Source: Cucumis sativus (taxonomy: Eukaryota; Streptophyta; Magnoliopsida; Cucurbitales; Cucurbitaceae). From it: a stretch of DNA of 64,000 nucleotides. The notes beneath the pieces are model-generated. The model made no database searches, had not been told where the DNA came from, and saw only the letters and a program-made list of their open reading frames with translations. Made by a program: the position numbers and the translations under genes. The stretch spans positions 8,432,001-8,496,000 of the forward strand of contig NC_026658.2 of assembly GCF_000004075.3 (NCBI RefSeq), given 5' to 3'. Shown here piece after piece: positions 35,540-46,976 of the stretch. Positions within the stretch are counted from its first letter, which is position 1; the number at the start of each line of letters is the position of its first letter.

Positions 35540-37340
35540 CAACTTTTGTAATGGAAAAACAACTCAATGAAATACAAAAACACAGCAAAATAACTTAACT
35601 TCTTCTCTTTATTAACTTTATGCTTACAGAAGTACAAAATACAATTTACAACTTTTGCTTTTTGTAAAATAAACCAACTTTGATCATTTCACTGCCTTCT
35701 TCTTTCCACCAAGTTGCAGTCTTTCGAGCTATGGTGTAAGACTCCAATCTAGGCCTCTTTCCCTTTTCTCGTCTAAAATCCATCTCGAGGACATCTCTCA
35801 AGATCTTCCTTTCCCTTTTTCATCGCTTCAATTGCTTCCTTGAGGAGGGACACTTAGACGTGTGAAGTTCTCCTTCCTTTCTTTACCTCACTCACCCAAC
35901 AACTTCAATTCAAAAGACAATCTTTAGGGCTTCCTTTTTCTGTCTTAATTCTTCAATTCTTATGCTCTCTCTTCCTTGCTTAATTGAGGTTGAGGCGTTA
36001 AGAAGTAACAACCTTATAAACTGACTTCTTAAACGTATGATGAGAAGCCATGACTAGCACGCCATGTAAGACTACACAGTAACTCTATCTTCCCTCATTA
36101 ACTAAGGTACAACGCCTCAGAACCAACCTTCTCATGGTCTTAATGCTTCCCAACCTGGAGAGGGAAAAAACTTAAGACGTAAGTCAAATAGATGGACTTA
36201 GTGAGCGACAAGTTTTGAGAAAACCTTTTTGGAAAAAACACATAGAATCCACAAAAAATAAGATCAGGCCACATTATATAAAGTGCATCCCATCAAGCCA
36301 CAACAAATAATGCATACCGAACCAACCACCATAATTCAAACAACCACACAGAGAGCGCTACAATGCCATACGCGAAAATCATTTCGCAACAAGCTTAACT
36401 CTGAGATCTGAGATTCTCCCCTCGCTAAGACTTAGGATTTGCACTCACTAGTATCACACAAGTTATTTGGGATCTTTACCCGCGTCTAGTCTTATGAATA
36501 TGTCATAACTCATAACCACACAAATTCAAAATAAGGGAGCAATCAACTCATCGCTTACTCGTAGCACAAATTATCATAGATTAGTAAGGCATCTCATAAA
36601 CAATAATACTCAAAAGATCATGTTTGAAAAATATTTCGTTCCATCACCTTTGGAAGAATACTCAAATCTATTCATAGAAAATATTTAATCGTTCATTGAA
36701 AAACATTCATAACTCGCATTTAAATATAGAAGACGTTTAATCACACAATCAGTTATAAAACAGATCATGTTACGTACAACAACAAAACATATAAAACGTA
36801 TTTGATCATTCACAAAAGAGTAATTAATCATCGAAAACGTTTATAAATCACATTTATCACTTTCAAACAATACTTGTAAAACGATGTATCAATCATAAAC
36901 AAAACGTATAATTCATTGTCACCTACAATAGATAATTAGCCTCAACCCCTTCATTCTCCCCTTCCGGTTTTCTCCTCTCATTCAACGGTTGAAGGAACCG
37001 TTCGTTCCGTATTCAAAACTTTATTCTTTCACTTTCATTAGAAAATCTCACTTTTTGGAAAAAAAAAAACCTTTTCTTTTCTTTCGATTTTCGGCCTTAT
37101 TTATAGAGGCCTTTCATTTTTAAGGGTCACTTCTATACTTTACACGTGTCACCTTACTAACACGCCACGCTATGCCACCAATCCAAACTCGACACGTAAT
37201 CTAACTGTTAGGAGTGATTTGACTTTCCTTGGAAACGCACACCCTATTTATTTGGGAAGCCAAACTCTTAATTGTTCGACTGTCCTTGACTATATTATTA
37301 AATTTTCAATCGACTAAGCTTTGAATGCTATTAGAAGATA
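35540..37340 (-). mobile_element. LTR-like repeat, non-coding
   Basis: Its organisation matches the repeats at 22452, 46977, 60548 and 62514: a polyadenylation-side segment, a core near 36150-36225 (CAACCTGGAGAGGGAAAAAACTTAAGACGTAAGTCAA...GACTTAGTGAG), then a long pyrimidine-rich part. Near 37090 the minus strand reads GGCCTCTATAAATAAGG, a good LTR TATA box, so the LTR probably reads on the minus strand. Exact ends and target duplication were not found, and nothing in it codes. Confidence 0.5.
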
Positions 37341-38589
37341 TTGATGAGCCATGATGTGAACATTACAATAACGGTTTGGTTTCATCTATTTAGAGATTAA
37401 CTATTATAAAAATAATAGAGGAATATATATTTTGATCAATATTACCTTTAGAGCAAGAAAGTAACAGTTAATTTAAAACTTTAATGTTAGGAATAAAAGT
37501 TGTTCCTTGAGAAAATTAAAATAAGAAGAAGAATGGAGACCTATTTTTCTTTCCCTTTTACTTCTTTTTCTTTTCAAAATCAAAATAAGAATAAAAAGTT
37601 AAGGGAGAATAAAGGGAGAGGAATAATATTGGCAAAAGTTTCTCCATTTGATATAGGTCTTCCAAAATTTTTCTTCATAGCTTAACTTGTCTTCGCTTTT
37701 AAACAAGAGAGGAAAACGAAGGTTTGAAGATCTTTGAGATGGTGATATTACAAACATTTCTTTTCTTGGATTTTTTCCTTAATTAATCATCGTTGTAATT
37801 AAAATTTACACCCTCCTCCATGCATCTTTCATTCTACCATTATCGTGTGACTTTTTATTTGAATCAATTGTTTACCTTCTTTGCATAACATCTTACAATC
37901 TTCATTTGATTACCTATTCAAAAATAATGAGTGGATTAATTGTTAAGATGTGGATAGACTCGTTCAACTATTATAAATGAGAGCTAACGAGTTTAATTTA
38001 CACAATTATAAATGGCACAAGAGGTTTATAATAAAATAGGTAAATGGATACACTTATAAAAATTCAAAGTTTAAATTAATACCACCTCTACTACTATTTG
38101 CATGTCTATTGATAAGTTGTTTTTAAATAAGAAAATACAATCTATCTACACTAGAAGGGCTACGTGGGAAAAACATTATTTAACATTTTCAATTTAAAGT
38201 AATTTTATTTTTTAATTATCTTAAATTATTTAAGTAATTATAAGTTGATTTATTAGGATTTAATTAGTAATGGATGTTAATTAGTTTTTAATTTGTGAGA
38301 CCAAAAAAATTGTTGTTTTGGTGGAAAATTTTGATTAAGTAATTATATATATAATTGGAGAACGGGGAAAATTGATGGAAAAAATAATTATGCCATTTAT
38401 ATATACATAAATAGTTATATGTATTTATTAGGAAAAAAGTTTATTTAATGGGGAGAAAAAAATTAAAAATATATTTGAATCTTTTTAAAAATATAAGACC
38501 AAATATTTACAATTTCAAAAACGGAAAAGGTTGACTACTCTACAATAAATACAATCTGATTGATTAAACATGGGGTGTGTAATATATTT
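37341..38589. other. AT-rich spacer
   Basis: No gene or clear repeat boundary seen. The short open frame at 37500-37685 is low-complexity. Confidence 0.4.
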
Positions 38590-38810
38590 GAAAAACAATC
38601 CTTTACATTTAACTATTCTTTCTACACAATCCCTATCTACACGATCACTATCTACATGATCATTTAGATTTTTATCATTTAGATTTGAACCCAAATCTAA
38701 ACGATTTTTTAAAAATATCTTTTAGTACACATCGTTTAGATTTTATAGTTTAAATTTGGATACCAAAATCTAAATAATTGAGGAGCCAAATCTAAACTAA
38801 TTTTTTCGTA
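38590..38810. repeat. Dispersed inverted-motif repeat (ATCGTTTAGATTT family)
   Basis: Alternating ATCATTTAGATTT / AAATCTAAACGAT / ATCGTTTAGATTTT / CCAAATCTAAAC blocks form imperfect palindromes. The same motifs occur at 13200-13345 and 60380-60530. It is short and non-coding, so probably a MITE fragment or satellite-like relic. Confidence 0.55.
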
Positions 38811-38869
38811 ATTTTTTTTATCACCACTTGACCTGTATTTTCTTTTTGCTCTTGCACTATGAAACTAAG

Positions 38870-39760
38870 ACAATTTAGTAAATTAAATATACGAATTTGT
38901 GTATTGGATTTAGAATATCAATTTTAAAAAAAATTAACAATTTAATCGGACGCAACAATTACGTAAAAAAAGTTGAAAATGAATGTCGTATTTAAAGAAA
39001 TTATTTCAAACTGTTTTACGAAAATTGTGACGATTTGATAAATTAAATATACGAAATTTGTGTATTGGAGGTAGAATATGAGATTTTTTAAAAATAATAA
39101 TAATTTAAACGCAACTAACGATTATGTAAAAAGGATTGATAATGGATGTCATATTTAAAGAAATTATTGCAAATTAGTTTATGAAAACTAGGATGATTTG
39201 AAAAATTAAATATATGAAATTTGTGTATTGGAGTTAGAATATGAATTTATTAAAAATAATAATAATTTTTGTTCATGCATTGTGTTCCATGTAATTGACT
39301 TCAGTTTATAACTCCCTCCCTAGAAAAACTATTTTGTTCTTCGTATATCGTTTCCTTTGAATGAAATTATGGTGCCGGTATTTGGTTTAAATGGATTATT
39401 AAATATATGTAATTTATGTATTTCATTTAGAATATCAATTAAAAAACAAAAATATAATTTATTTACGTTAAAAAAATTGAAAATGGACGTCGTCTTTGAA
39501 GAAATTACTAGAAATTATTTTACGAAAACTAAGATGATTTAGTAAATTAAATATATATAATTAGTGTATTGAAGTTAGAAAACGAATTTTAAAAAAATAA
39601 TAATTTATTGGCACGAAACATTTACATAAAAAAACATTGAAAATGGACATCGTATTTAAGAAAAATGCAACTTGTTTTACGAAAATATGATAATTTGGTC
39701 AGTTAAATATACAAAATTTGTATATTTGATTTAAAATACGAAATTTAAAAAATAATAATA
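38870..39760. repeat. Degenerate ~160-bp tandem (satellite-like) array, six units
   Basis: The anchor AATTAAATATACGAAATTTGTGTATTGGA recurs at about 38881, 39041, 39204, 39399, 39545 and 39701. Each unit continues with a TTAGAATATGAATTTTTAAAAATAATAA block, then (A)TTGAAAATGGATGTCGTATTTAAAGAAATTA and TTTTACGAAAACTA. Spacing is about 146-195 bp; the third unit is interrupted by ~100 bp of unrelated sequence (39270-39385). Units differ clearly, so the array is old. Confidence 0.75.
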
Positions 39761-41809
39761 ATAAATAATTTTCATAATCCTTCCTCGAAACAAATATTAT
39801 CATAACACTATCTATTATAATCATTCTCCCAAACACACATACAATCGTAACATTATCATTGATTATCCTTCCTCCAAGCACATATCATCATAATATTACA
39901 AATAACAAACCTCCCCCCAAACACATTTATCATATCACTAGGATTATCTTAATCCTTTTCCCTCCCCAAACACGTCTTTAATTACTTCAAAATCAATTTA
40001 AAATAATTTTATATTTTTGTAAAGATCAATTTTAGTTGAGGTAAAACATCATTACTTAAAAAAATAATTGATTTTGATCGAAGAAAAAAACAATTGTGAA
40101 CATCTCGAAATCACTCCAAAACACATCCACCATGTTTTGAATCAAATTTTAAAAATTTGAAGTTGGTTAATAAATTTGACCTCTTTTGAAAGGATTGTGG
40201 CCTGGCTTCAATTTTTGTACAAACTATGCAATCTTGTAAAAGTAGACAATAGGTGAATTTGATTGCGTAGTTAGCACTGTAGTATTTTTCCTTTTCGCAT
40301 TCTTTAACTCTTATCTTATTATTGGTGGAGTGATAATTAGTTGTTTGTAAAAGTAGAGAATAATTAAGAGTCCCCAGAATTGTAGCAATTATTTGGAGAG
40401 ATTATTGATCCTATTGAAAGGGTTTCAAGAATATATTGACTTGTAATGAAAGAAGAACAACTCTCTCCCCTATAAGAGGGATTTCTTTTTCTAAGATTCT
40501 CTCTACCTTTTTCTACATCAAACATTCAATCTAAGTACTCTACATGTCTACCAGTCAAATGATAAAATTGACAGCCATTATTGTTATTTCCACACGACCA
40601 CAAAATTTTCTCTTCAACAATTTTTCAAAAAAAAAGGAAAAATTAAATTCATCCGAGACTTTCACTTTGTATATATTGACCCCTTCTATCACAAAAGAAA
40701 AATAAAAAAGAAAACCAAAGTTTCAATGACAACATGAATTTTATCTCTGCACCAGAGATAAAGGGTCCATTTTTTTTTTAAACAATTACGATTGGAAATG
40801 AGTTTTCAAAAGTTAGTTTCGTTTTTTTTATTATTATTGACATATTTGTAAGCGGTACTGAAGTAAACTTATAGAATTATTTGAGTTTGTAAAAAGTGTT
40901 TAGAGCTGTTCTAAGACATCTTTTCACACACATGCTACTGCCTGTTGAGCTGGTGGGGATTTGTTGTAACCAAAATAATTTTCTTTTATCCATTTCTTCC
41001 TTACTATTTCTTTTTCTTTTTCAAAAAGGACGATGAAACGTTTTCCACAAGATATTATTTTCCAATCGTAGTTAGTCCACTTTTTCATCCATTGGACCTG
41101 TGTGGAGCTATAAAAGTTTACCTTCTTAAAAAACCTTCCAAAAAAAGGCTTTGTGTCATATTAATTCAAGATTTGTAACATGGACGGTAGGGTTTAGGGT
41201 TCTTTCCTCACAAAACAAATTAATTTGTTCATCAATTGGTTTCACAATTATTATGGTAAAAGTCAAATAATTGATCTTTGCAAATGATAATTGATACTTT
41301 ATCAATTAAGCTATATATGTTTAAATAATATGAGATGTAGTGAGAGGTTAGATATATAAATAATATACACATTTAAGTTTGATTTATGCCATTTATGTTA
41401 GCATTATATTTGCTTGTAATTAAATGTTTTACAAAGCGAATAGCATCCAAAGAAGCAAAAGCATCCAATAAAGCATAATATGAAACTGCCATGCATATAT
41501 TCCTCTTTTGAAAACACCAAACAAAAAAGCTTATCTTTGTCCTTCAAAGTGGGGTATTGATTCCCCTTCCACCATATGAAGAGAATTTTAGACAACTATA
41601 TCTTATACGTTGATTTCCTCAAACAACTTTAAAGTAAACTTTGACACCTTAATTATTGCATGATTCTCAACTTTTAGTTTAAATCCTTTAAACAAAGCAC
41701 TAAAAGTCTCCCCCAAAACCTTATTACATCTCAACAAGATCTTACGCCAACGAAACAACAAACGTCGTTCCTTGCAACAATATCCTATCGAGTCATAATA
41801 CCAAACCAA
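39761..41809. other. Spacer upstream of the FTIP-like gene
   Basis: 39770-39970 holds several copies of a ~21-bp CATAATCCTTCCTCCAAACACA-like motif. 40330-40560 resembles the R/U5 part of an LTR (TGTAATGAAAGAAGAACAAC...CCCCTATAAGAGGGATTTC), low confidence. No gene is recognised. Confidence 0.4.
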
Positions 41810-44800
41810 ATGAGTTCACCTGCAGCGGGCGACAAGGAAGCGGATTACAAGCTGAAGGACACGAAACCAAACCTTGGTGAGCGATGGCCGCATGGAGGGA
41901 TACGTGGAGGGGGTGGGTGGATAACGAGCGAGAGAGCGACGAGCACATACGATCTTGTGGAGCAAATGTTTTATCTATACGTTCGGGTGGTGAAGGCAAA
42001 GGACCTACCGCCGGACCCGGTGACTGGGAGTTGTGATCCATATGTGGAAGTGAAGTTGGGAAATTACAAGGGAAGGACTCAACATTTTGAGAAGAAAACA
42101 AATCCCGAATGGAACAATCAAGTATTTGCTTTCTCTAAAGACAAGATTCAATCAACAGTTCTTGAAGTTTTTGTTAGAGATAAAGAGATGGTTCCAAGAG
42201 ATCAATATGTTGGAAAAGTGGTGTTTGATTTGAATGAAGTGCCTACAAGAGTCCCACCGGATAGCCCATTGGCACCACAATGGTACAAGTTAGAAGATCG
42301 AAAAGGCGACACCAAGGTGATCTCAACTACTTATATATCTTCCTTATATATATCCCTTTTATTTGATAATCATTTAATTTAAGTTTTTGGTTTCGAAAAT
42401 TGAACTTATAATTAATGTTACCATTTATCAATTTTTTTGTTTTGTTTTTGTTTATCTTTTTAGAGTTCCTTTTTTTCCAAATTTCTACAAATCTAGGAAA
42501 AAGAAAAAAAAAAAAAGTTGAAGACTCTGTTTGGGTAACTAGTAGAATTTTTATTTTTAATTAATTATTTGAAATTAAGCTTGTTAATATAAACTCTACC
42601 TCTTAGTTTTTCTTGTTGTATTATCTACTTCATACCAAATTAAAACATCTGAGCCAAGTTTTGAATATTAAAAAAAAGTGATTTTTGAAATTTGAAAATT
42701 GGCTTAGAATTTTATTCTTTTATTTATGATAGATAAAAAAAACCTGATAAGAATATGGAAGAAAATAGGGTTTAACTTTTAAATACAAAAAGCAAAGAAT
42801 TAAATGGTTGCAATTTTTTTTTTTTTAATTGGCTTGTTAGCTAAAAAGTTGCATATATGTTTGTGGTAATATAATTCGAGATCGGATGTTTTAAATTGTT
42901 AAATTTAAAATTGAAAGGTTAAGGTTAAGATTCACACATTTTATCTTAAACAAATTTAATTGAAACTAAAAGTTCAATCAAACTAATAGGTTATATGGTG
43001 AATTTAATTCTCATATAGGTGAAAGGAGAGATAATGCTAGCGGTTTGGATGGGAACGCAGGCAGACGAAGCATTTCCTGACGCATGGCACTCTGATGCAG
43101 CATCGGTCCACGGGGAAGGCATCTATAATATTAGATCAAAAGTGTACGTTTCTCCAAAACTATGGTACCTAAGAGTGAACGTCATAGAAGCACAAGATGT
43201 TGAGCCACAGGACAAAAGTCAACCACCCCAAGCATTTGCAAAAATTCAAGTAGGAAAGCAAATATTGAAAACAAAGCTATGTTCAACAAAAACCACAAAC
43301 CCAGTTTGGAACGAAGACCTAATCTTCGTCGTAGCTGAGCCGTTCGAAGAACAACTCGTTTTAACGGTCGAAAACAAAGTATCATCTGCAAAAGACGAGG
43401 TCGTGGGAAGATTAATAACACAACTAAACGGATTTGAGAGGCGTTTGGATCATAGAGTAGTTCATTCACGTTGGTTCAATCTTGAGAAGTTTGGATTTGG
43501 AACATTAGAGGGAGATAAAAGGCATGAATTGAAATTCTCAAGTAGGGTTCATTTAAGGGTATGTCTTGAAGGAGCTTATCATGTAATGGACGAATCAACA
43601 ATGTATATAAGTGATGTAAGGCCAACAGCAAGGCAACTTTGGAAACAGCCAATTGGGATTTTTGAAGTCGGGATTTTGAGTGCTCAAGGGCTTCAACCAA
43701 TGAAGAAGAATGATGGGAAAGGAAGTACAGATGCTTATTGTGTGGCAAAATATGGCCAAAAATGGGTTAGAACAAGGACAGTAACTGATAGCTTTAATCC
43801 AAAATGGAATGAGCAATACACTTGGGAGGTTTATGATCCTTGCACTGTCATCACAATTGGGGTTTTTGACAATTGCCATTTGGGTGGGAATGATAAGAAT
43901 GATTCAAGAATTGGGAAGGTAACATACTAATTCACCATTACAATTCATAGCTTAATCAGAACTATATTTTCATTAAATTGAAAATTTCATCCAAAGAAAA
44001 TTAGAATTTAATTCAACTAAATTTGTTACGAAAATATTGGTAGAGAGTTTGTACGATTATATCATGTTATAGAAATTATTTATGAGATCTTACCCAATCA
44101 TATAGTCTAAATTTGAGATTTCTAAAAAAATATAAAGACTAAATTTGTGATTTAGCTAAACTATTATTTTAACTATTTGAAAAGTGATTTCCAATTTGGT
44201 AGATTGGCTAAATGTATTTTGATTTATATCTTCTTTTTCTTTATAAAAGCTTTCAGCTTTATTCTATTTTGATACTTAAGCTTTTATTATTTTAGTCTCT
44301 TTCAACTTTAACATTACAATTATTTTGGTTTTAAAATTTTGTAAGTGTTTACTTTATTCATTCAACTTAGAAAATGGTCATTCGATTTCTAAAGTTTTTC
44401 GATATCTATTTTATTATGTCCTTGAAGTTTTCAATATAAGTAACTATATTTTGGTGTTTATTAATGTGATTTTATTTTAGTGAAAATAAATAAATAGTGT
44501 ATCTTTTTAATATATAAATGAGTGTGTTGAAATTGGCATTTAAGTCATGTAGTTGGTGAATGATAGAACATATAAATAGAAAAATCATTAAAGAAAAATG
44601 TAAAATGATTATTTTAAAAGTTATGAACGGAAATAGTTAATAGATTTGATAAGAGCTCCAATTCAATAAGTTGGAAAGTTTAGTGACCAAGCTAATAATT
44701 AGGTGTAGTTCATGTTAGTACGTAGAGTCCATTAATCTTATTCAAAAACAGTGTGATTTAAAAAAGGTTAAACATATGTGTCAATCTTGTGATTGAACAC

Positions 44801-45848
44801 AAAGGATGAGCGCAACCAAATATTTTTGTTTAACTAATTCTTTTCAATATTAATATTATAATTAATAATTGATTGTTTTAAACAGGTAAGGATAAGACTT
44901 TCAACACTTGAAATGGATAGAATCTACACCCATTCATACCCACTTCTTGTGTTGCAACCATCCGGATTGAAGAAAATGGGAGAGCTCCAACTAGCCGTGA
45001 GATTCACATGCCTTTCCCTTGCTCACATAATCTACCTCTATGGCCATCCCCTCTTACCTAAAATGCACTATCTCCACCCTTTCACCGTCAACCAACTAGA
45101 TAGCTTAAGATTTCAAGCAATGAGCATTGTAGCCACGAGGCTCGCTCGAGCCGAGCCGTCTCTACGAAAAGAAGTTGTAGAATACATGTTAGATGTGGAT
45201 TCTCACATGTGGAGTATGAGAAGAAGCAAAGCCAACTTCTTTCGAATAGTTGCTCTATTCTCAGGCATCATCTCTATGAACCGATGGCTCGGAGAAGTTT
45301 GTCAATGGAAAAACCCTATTACTTCTGTCCTCGTCCACATCCTCTACTTCATCCTTATATGTTTTCCTGAACTCATCCTCCCAACCACTTTCCTTTACAT
45401 GTTTCTCATTGGCATTTGGAACTTTCGGTTTCGACCACGACATCCACCACACATGGACATAAAACTTTCTTGGGCTGAGGCAGTTCATGCAGATGAACTG
45501 GACGAGGAGTTTGATACTTTTCCAACTTCGAAGACGCAAGACGTTGCACGAATGAGGTATGATAGGTTGAGAAGTGTCGCCGGACGGATCCAAACGGTGG
45601 TCGGGGACATTGCAACTCAAGGGGAGAGGTTTAAGGCTTTACTTAGTTGGAGAGATCCAAGAGCTACGAGTCTTTATGTCGTGTTTTGCTTACTTGTGGC
45701 TATTGCATTGTATATTACACCGTTTAAGATTGTGGCTTTGGTTGCAGGTGTTTATTGGCTCAGACATCCTAAGTTTAGGAGCAAAATGCCATCAGTTCCT
45801 TCTAACTTCTTTAGACGGCTCCCGTCTCGAGCTGATAGCTTGCTTTAA
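41810..45848 (+). CDS. FTIP1: FT-interacting protein 1-like MCTP (three C2 domains, two membrane segments)
   Basis: Exons 41810-42316, 43019-43918 and 44886-45848 join in phase 0 (2,370 nt, 789 aa). The N-terminus has DYKLKDTKPNLGERWPHGG, then C2 domains at about 52-150 (KAKDLPPDPVTGSCDPYVEVKLG), 217-310 and 380-475 (GSTDAYCVAKYG). The C-terminal PRT_C region has hydrophobic segments at about 614-647 and 731-760. Length and N-terminus fit FTIP1 among the multiple C2 domain and transmembrane region proteins; members sit at ER-plasma membrane contacts and plasmodesmata, and FTIP1 helps export florigen FT from phloem companion cells. C2-1 keeps Asp at loop positions (D65, D69, D76), compatible with calcium or lipid binding. 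Many MCTP genes are intronless, so the two introns may help place this one. No lesion is seen. The function as a florigen transporter is by homology only. Confidence 0.93.
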
Positions 45849-46709
45849 AGGTTCATATATTGGATCCCCACTGTTTTAAGAATCTAATTCTGAAAAGATT
45901 TCTCTTTCAAGTCTTAATGTTTGTTTTTTTATATCCACCAATGATTTGGAAAAGGTCATAATTTAATTTTTATTTTTTAACAAAATCATCATGTTTATTT
46001 ATAAGGTAGAAAAGGTTTGTTAAATATTTATTTCTCGATGTTTAATGTGTGGGCATATCTATATTTATTTCATGCCTACATCACTTCCATCATATTTTAA
46101 TTAAAATTTAAAAACAAAGGGACATTTAAAAAAGGAATGCTGGCAAAACCATTTAGGAAAATTTAAAATGTAGCTTGAACTTTTTAAATATCGCACATAG
46201 AAAAAATTCTCAATTTTTTATTTTAATTTCTATCATATTTCCATTTTATCCTAAAATGTTTTACCTCCTCACACACCCTTCGTACTTAAACCCTAGCCAT
46301 CACTCCACTCTCATGTTTCTAAATAAAAGGCTAGTGTGTAAGTGAGAGAAAAATGAAGAGCGTAAGCTCAATAATCGAACATGCAACAGTGGGTGATGAC
46401 AAGTAGAATGGTGGTCGACAACAAGTACTAAACCAGTGGTTGATGACGGTAACAAGTTGGCGACGTTGGTTCTTCTTTTAAGAGAGAGTAGTGAGCAAAC
46501 ATGTTGTGGAAGAGTCGTAGCGTTGACTCATGACAATAGAACGGTGATAGTTGAGCAAAGCGGTGGTAGAGTGGGGACCGACAAAGTATTGGTTGATGAA
46601 AGAAGTATTGGAGGGGTTTGGAGCATGTGAAGGAAGATGAAGATATTTTTTTTCTTTTTTTTTCTTTTTTCTTTTATCTTTATTTTTATTTTCAGTTAAA
46701 TTTAATAAA
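45849..46709. other. Spacer downstream of the FTIP-like gene
   Basis: FTIP 3' UTR, then spacer. A GTTGATGACGGTAACAAG/GGTGATGACAAGTAG-like stretch at 46380-46460 repeats loosely. No family-recognisable gene; the open frame at 46436-46630 is unsupported. Confidence 0.4.
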
Positions 46710-46976
46710 CACTACTATAAATTTGGTCTGTGTTGAAGCACGCAAATTTTGATTTCTTGATGGTCTTGACAAAGGACCATCAAGAAAAATATTTGTCTTG
46801 ATACGATATTTATCTTGACTGTCATGTACGTCAAGAAAAGTGTCTTTATTTTGTTGAAGAAATACGGAAAAACATAAAAAAAAAATGTGGATTCTTGATT
46901 TTCTTGATGGACAAAGATCCCTTAATTTTGTTGATAGTTCACAAACATCAAGAAAACTATTTTTGGATGGACTATA
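46710..46976 (+). mobile_element. Left terminus of a CACTA-like element
   Basis: CACTACTATAAATTTGGTC at 46710 is a CACTA-type end. The next ~260 bp holds about seven copies of TTCTTGA or its complement TCAAGAA (for example GATTTCTTGATGGTC, GGACCATCAAGAAAA, GTACGTCAAGAAAAG), i.e. subterminal repeats. It is interrupted at 46977 by an LTR-like repeat. Confidence 0.6.

Noticed and set aside
43182-43879. Minus-strand open frames of 90-95 codons
   Set aside because: They are antisense to exon 2 of the FTIP-like gene.
45574-45879. Second plus-strand frame at the end of the FTIP-like gene
   Set aside because: It is a shifted frame of the C-terminal exon, which ends naturally at 45848.
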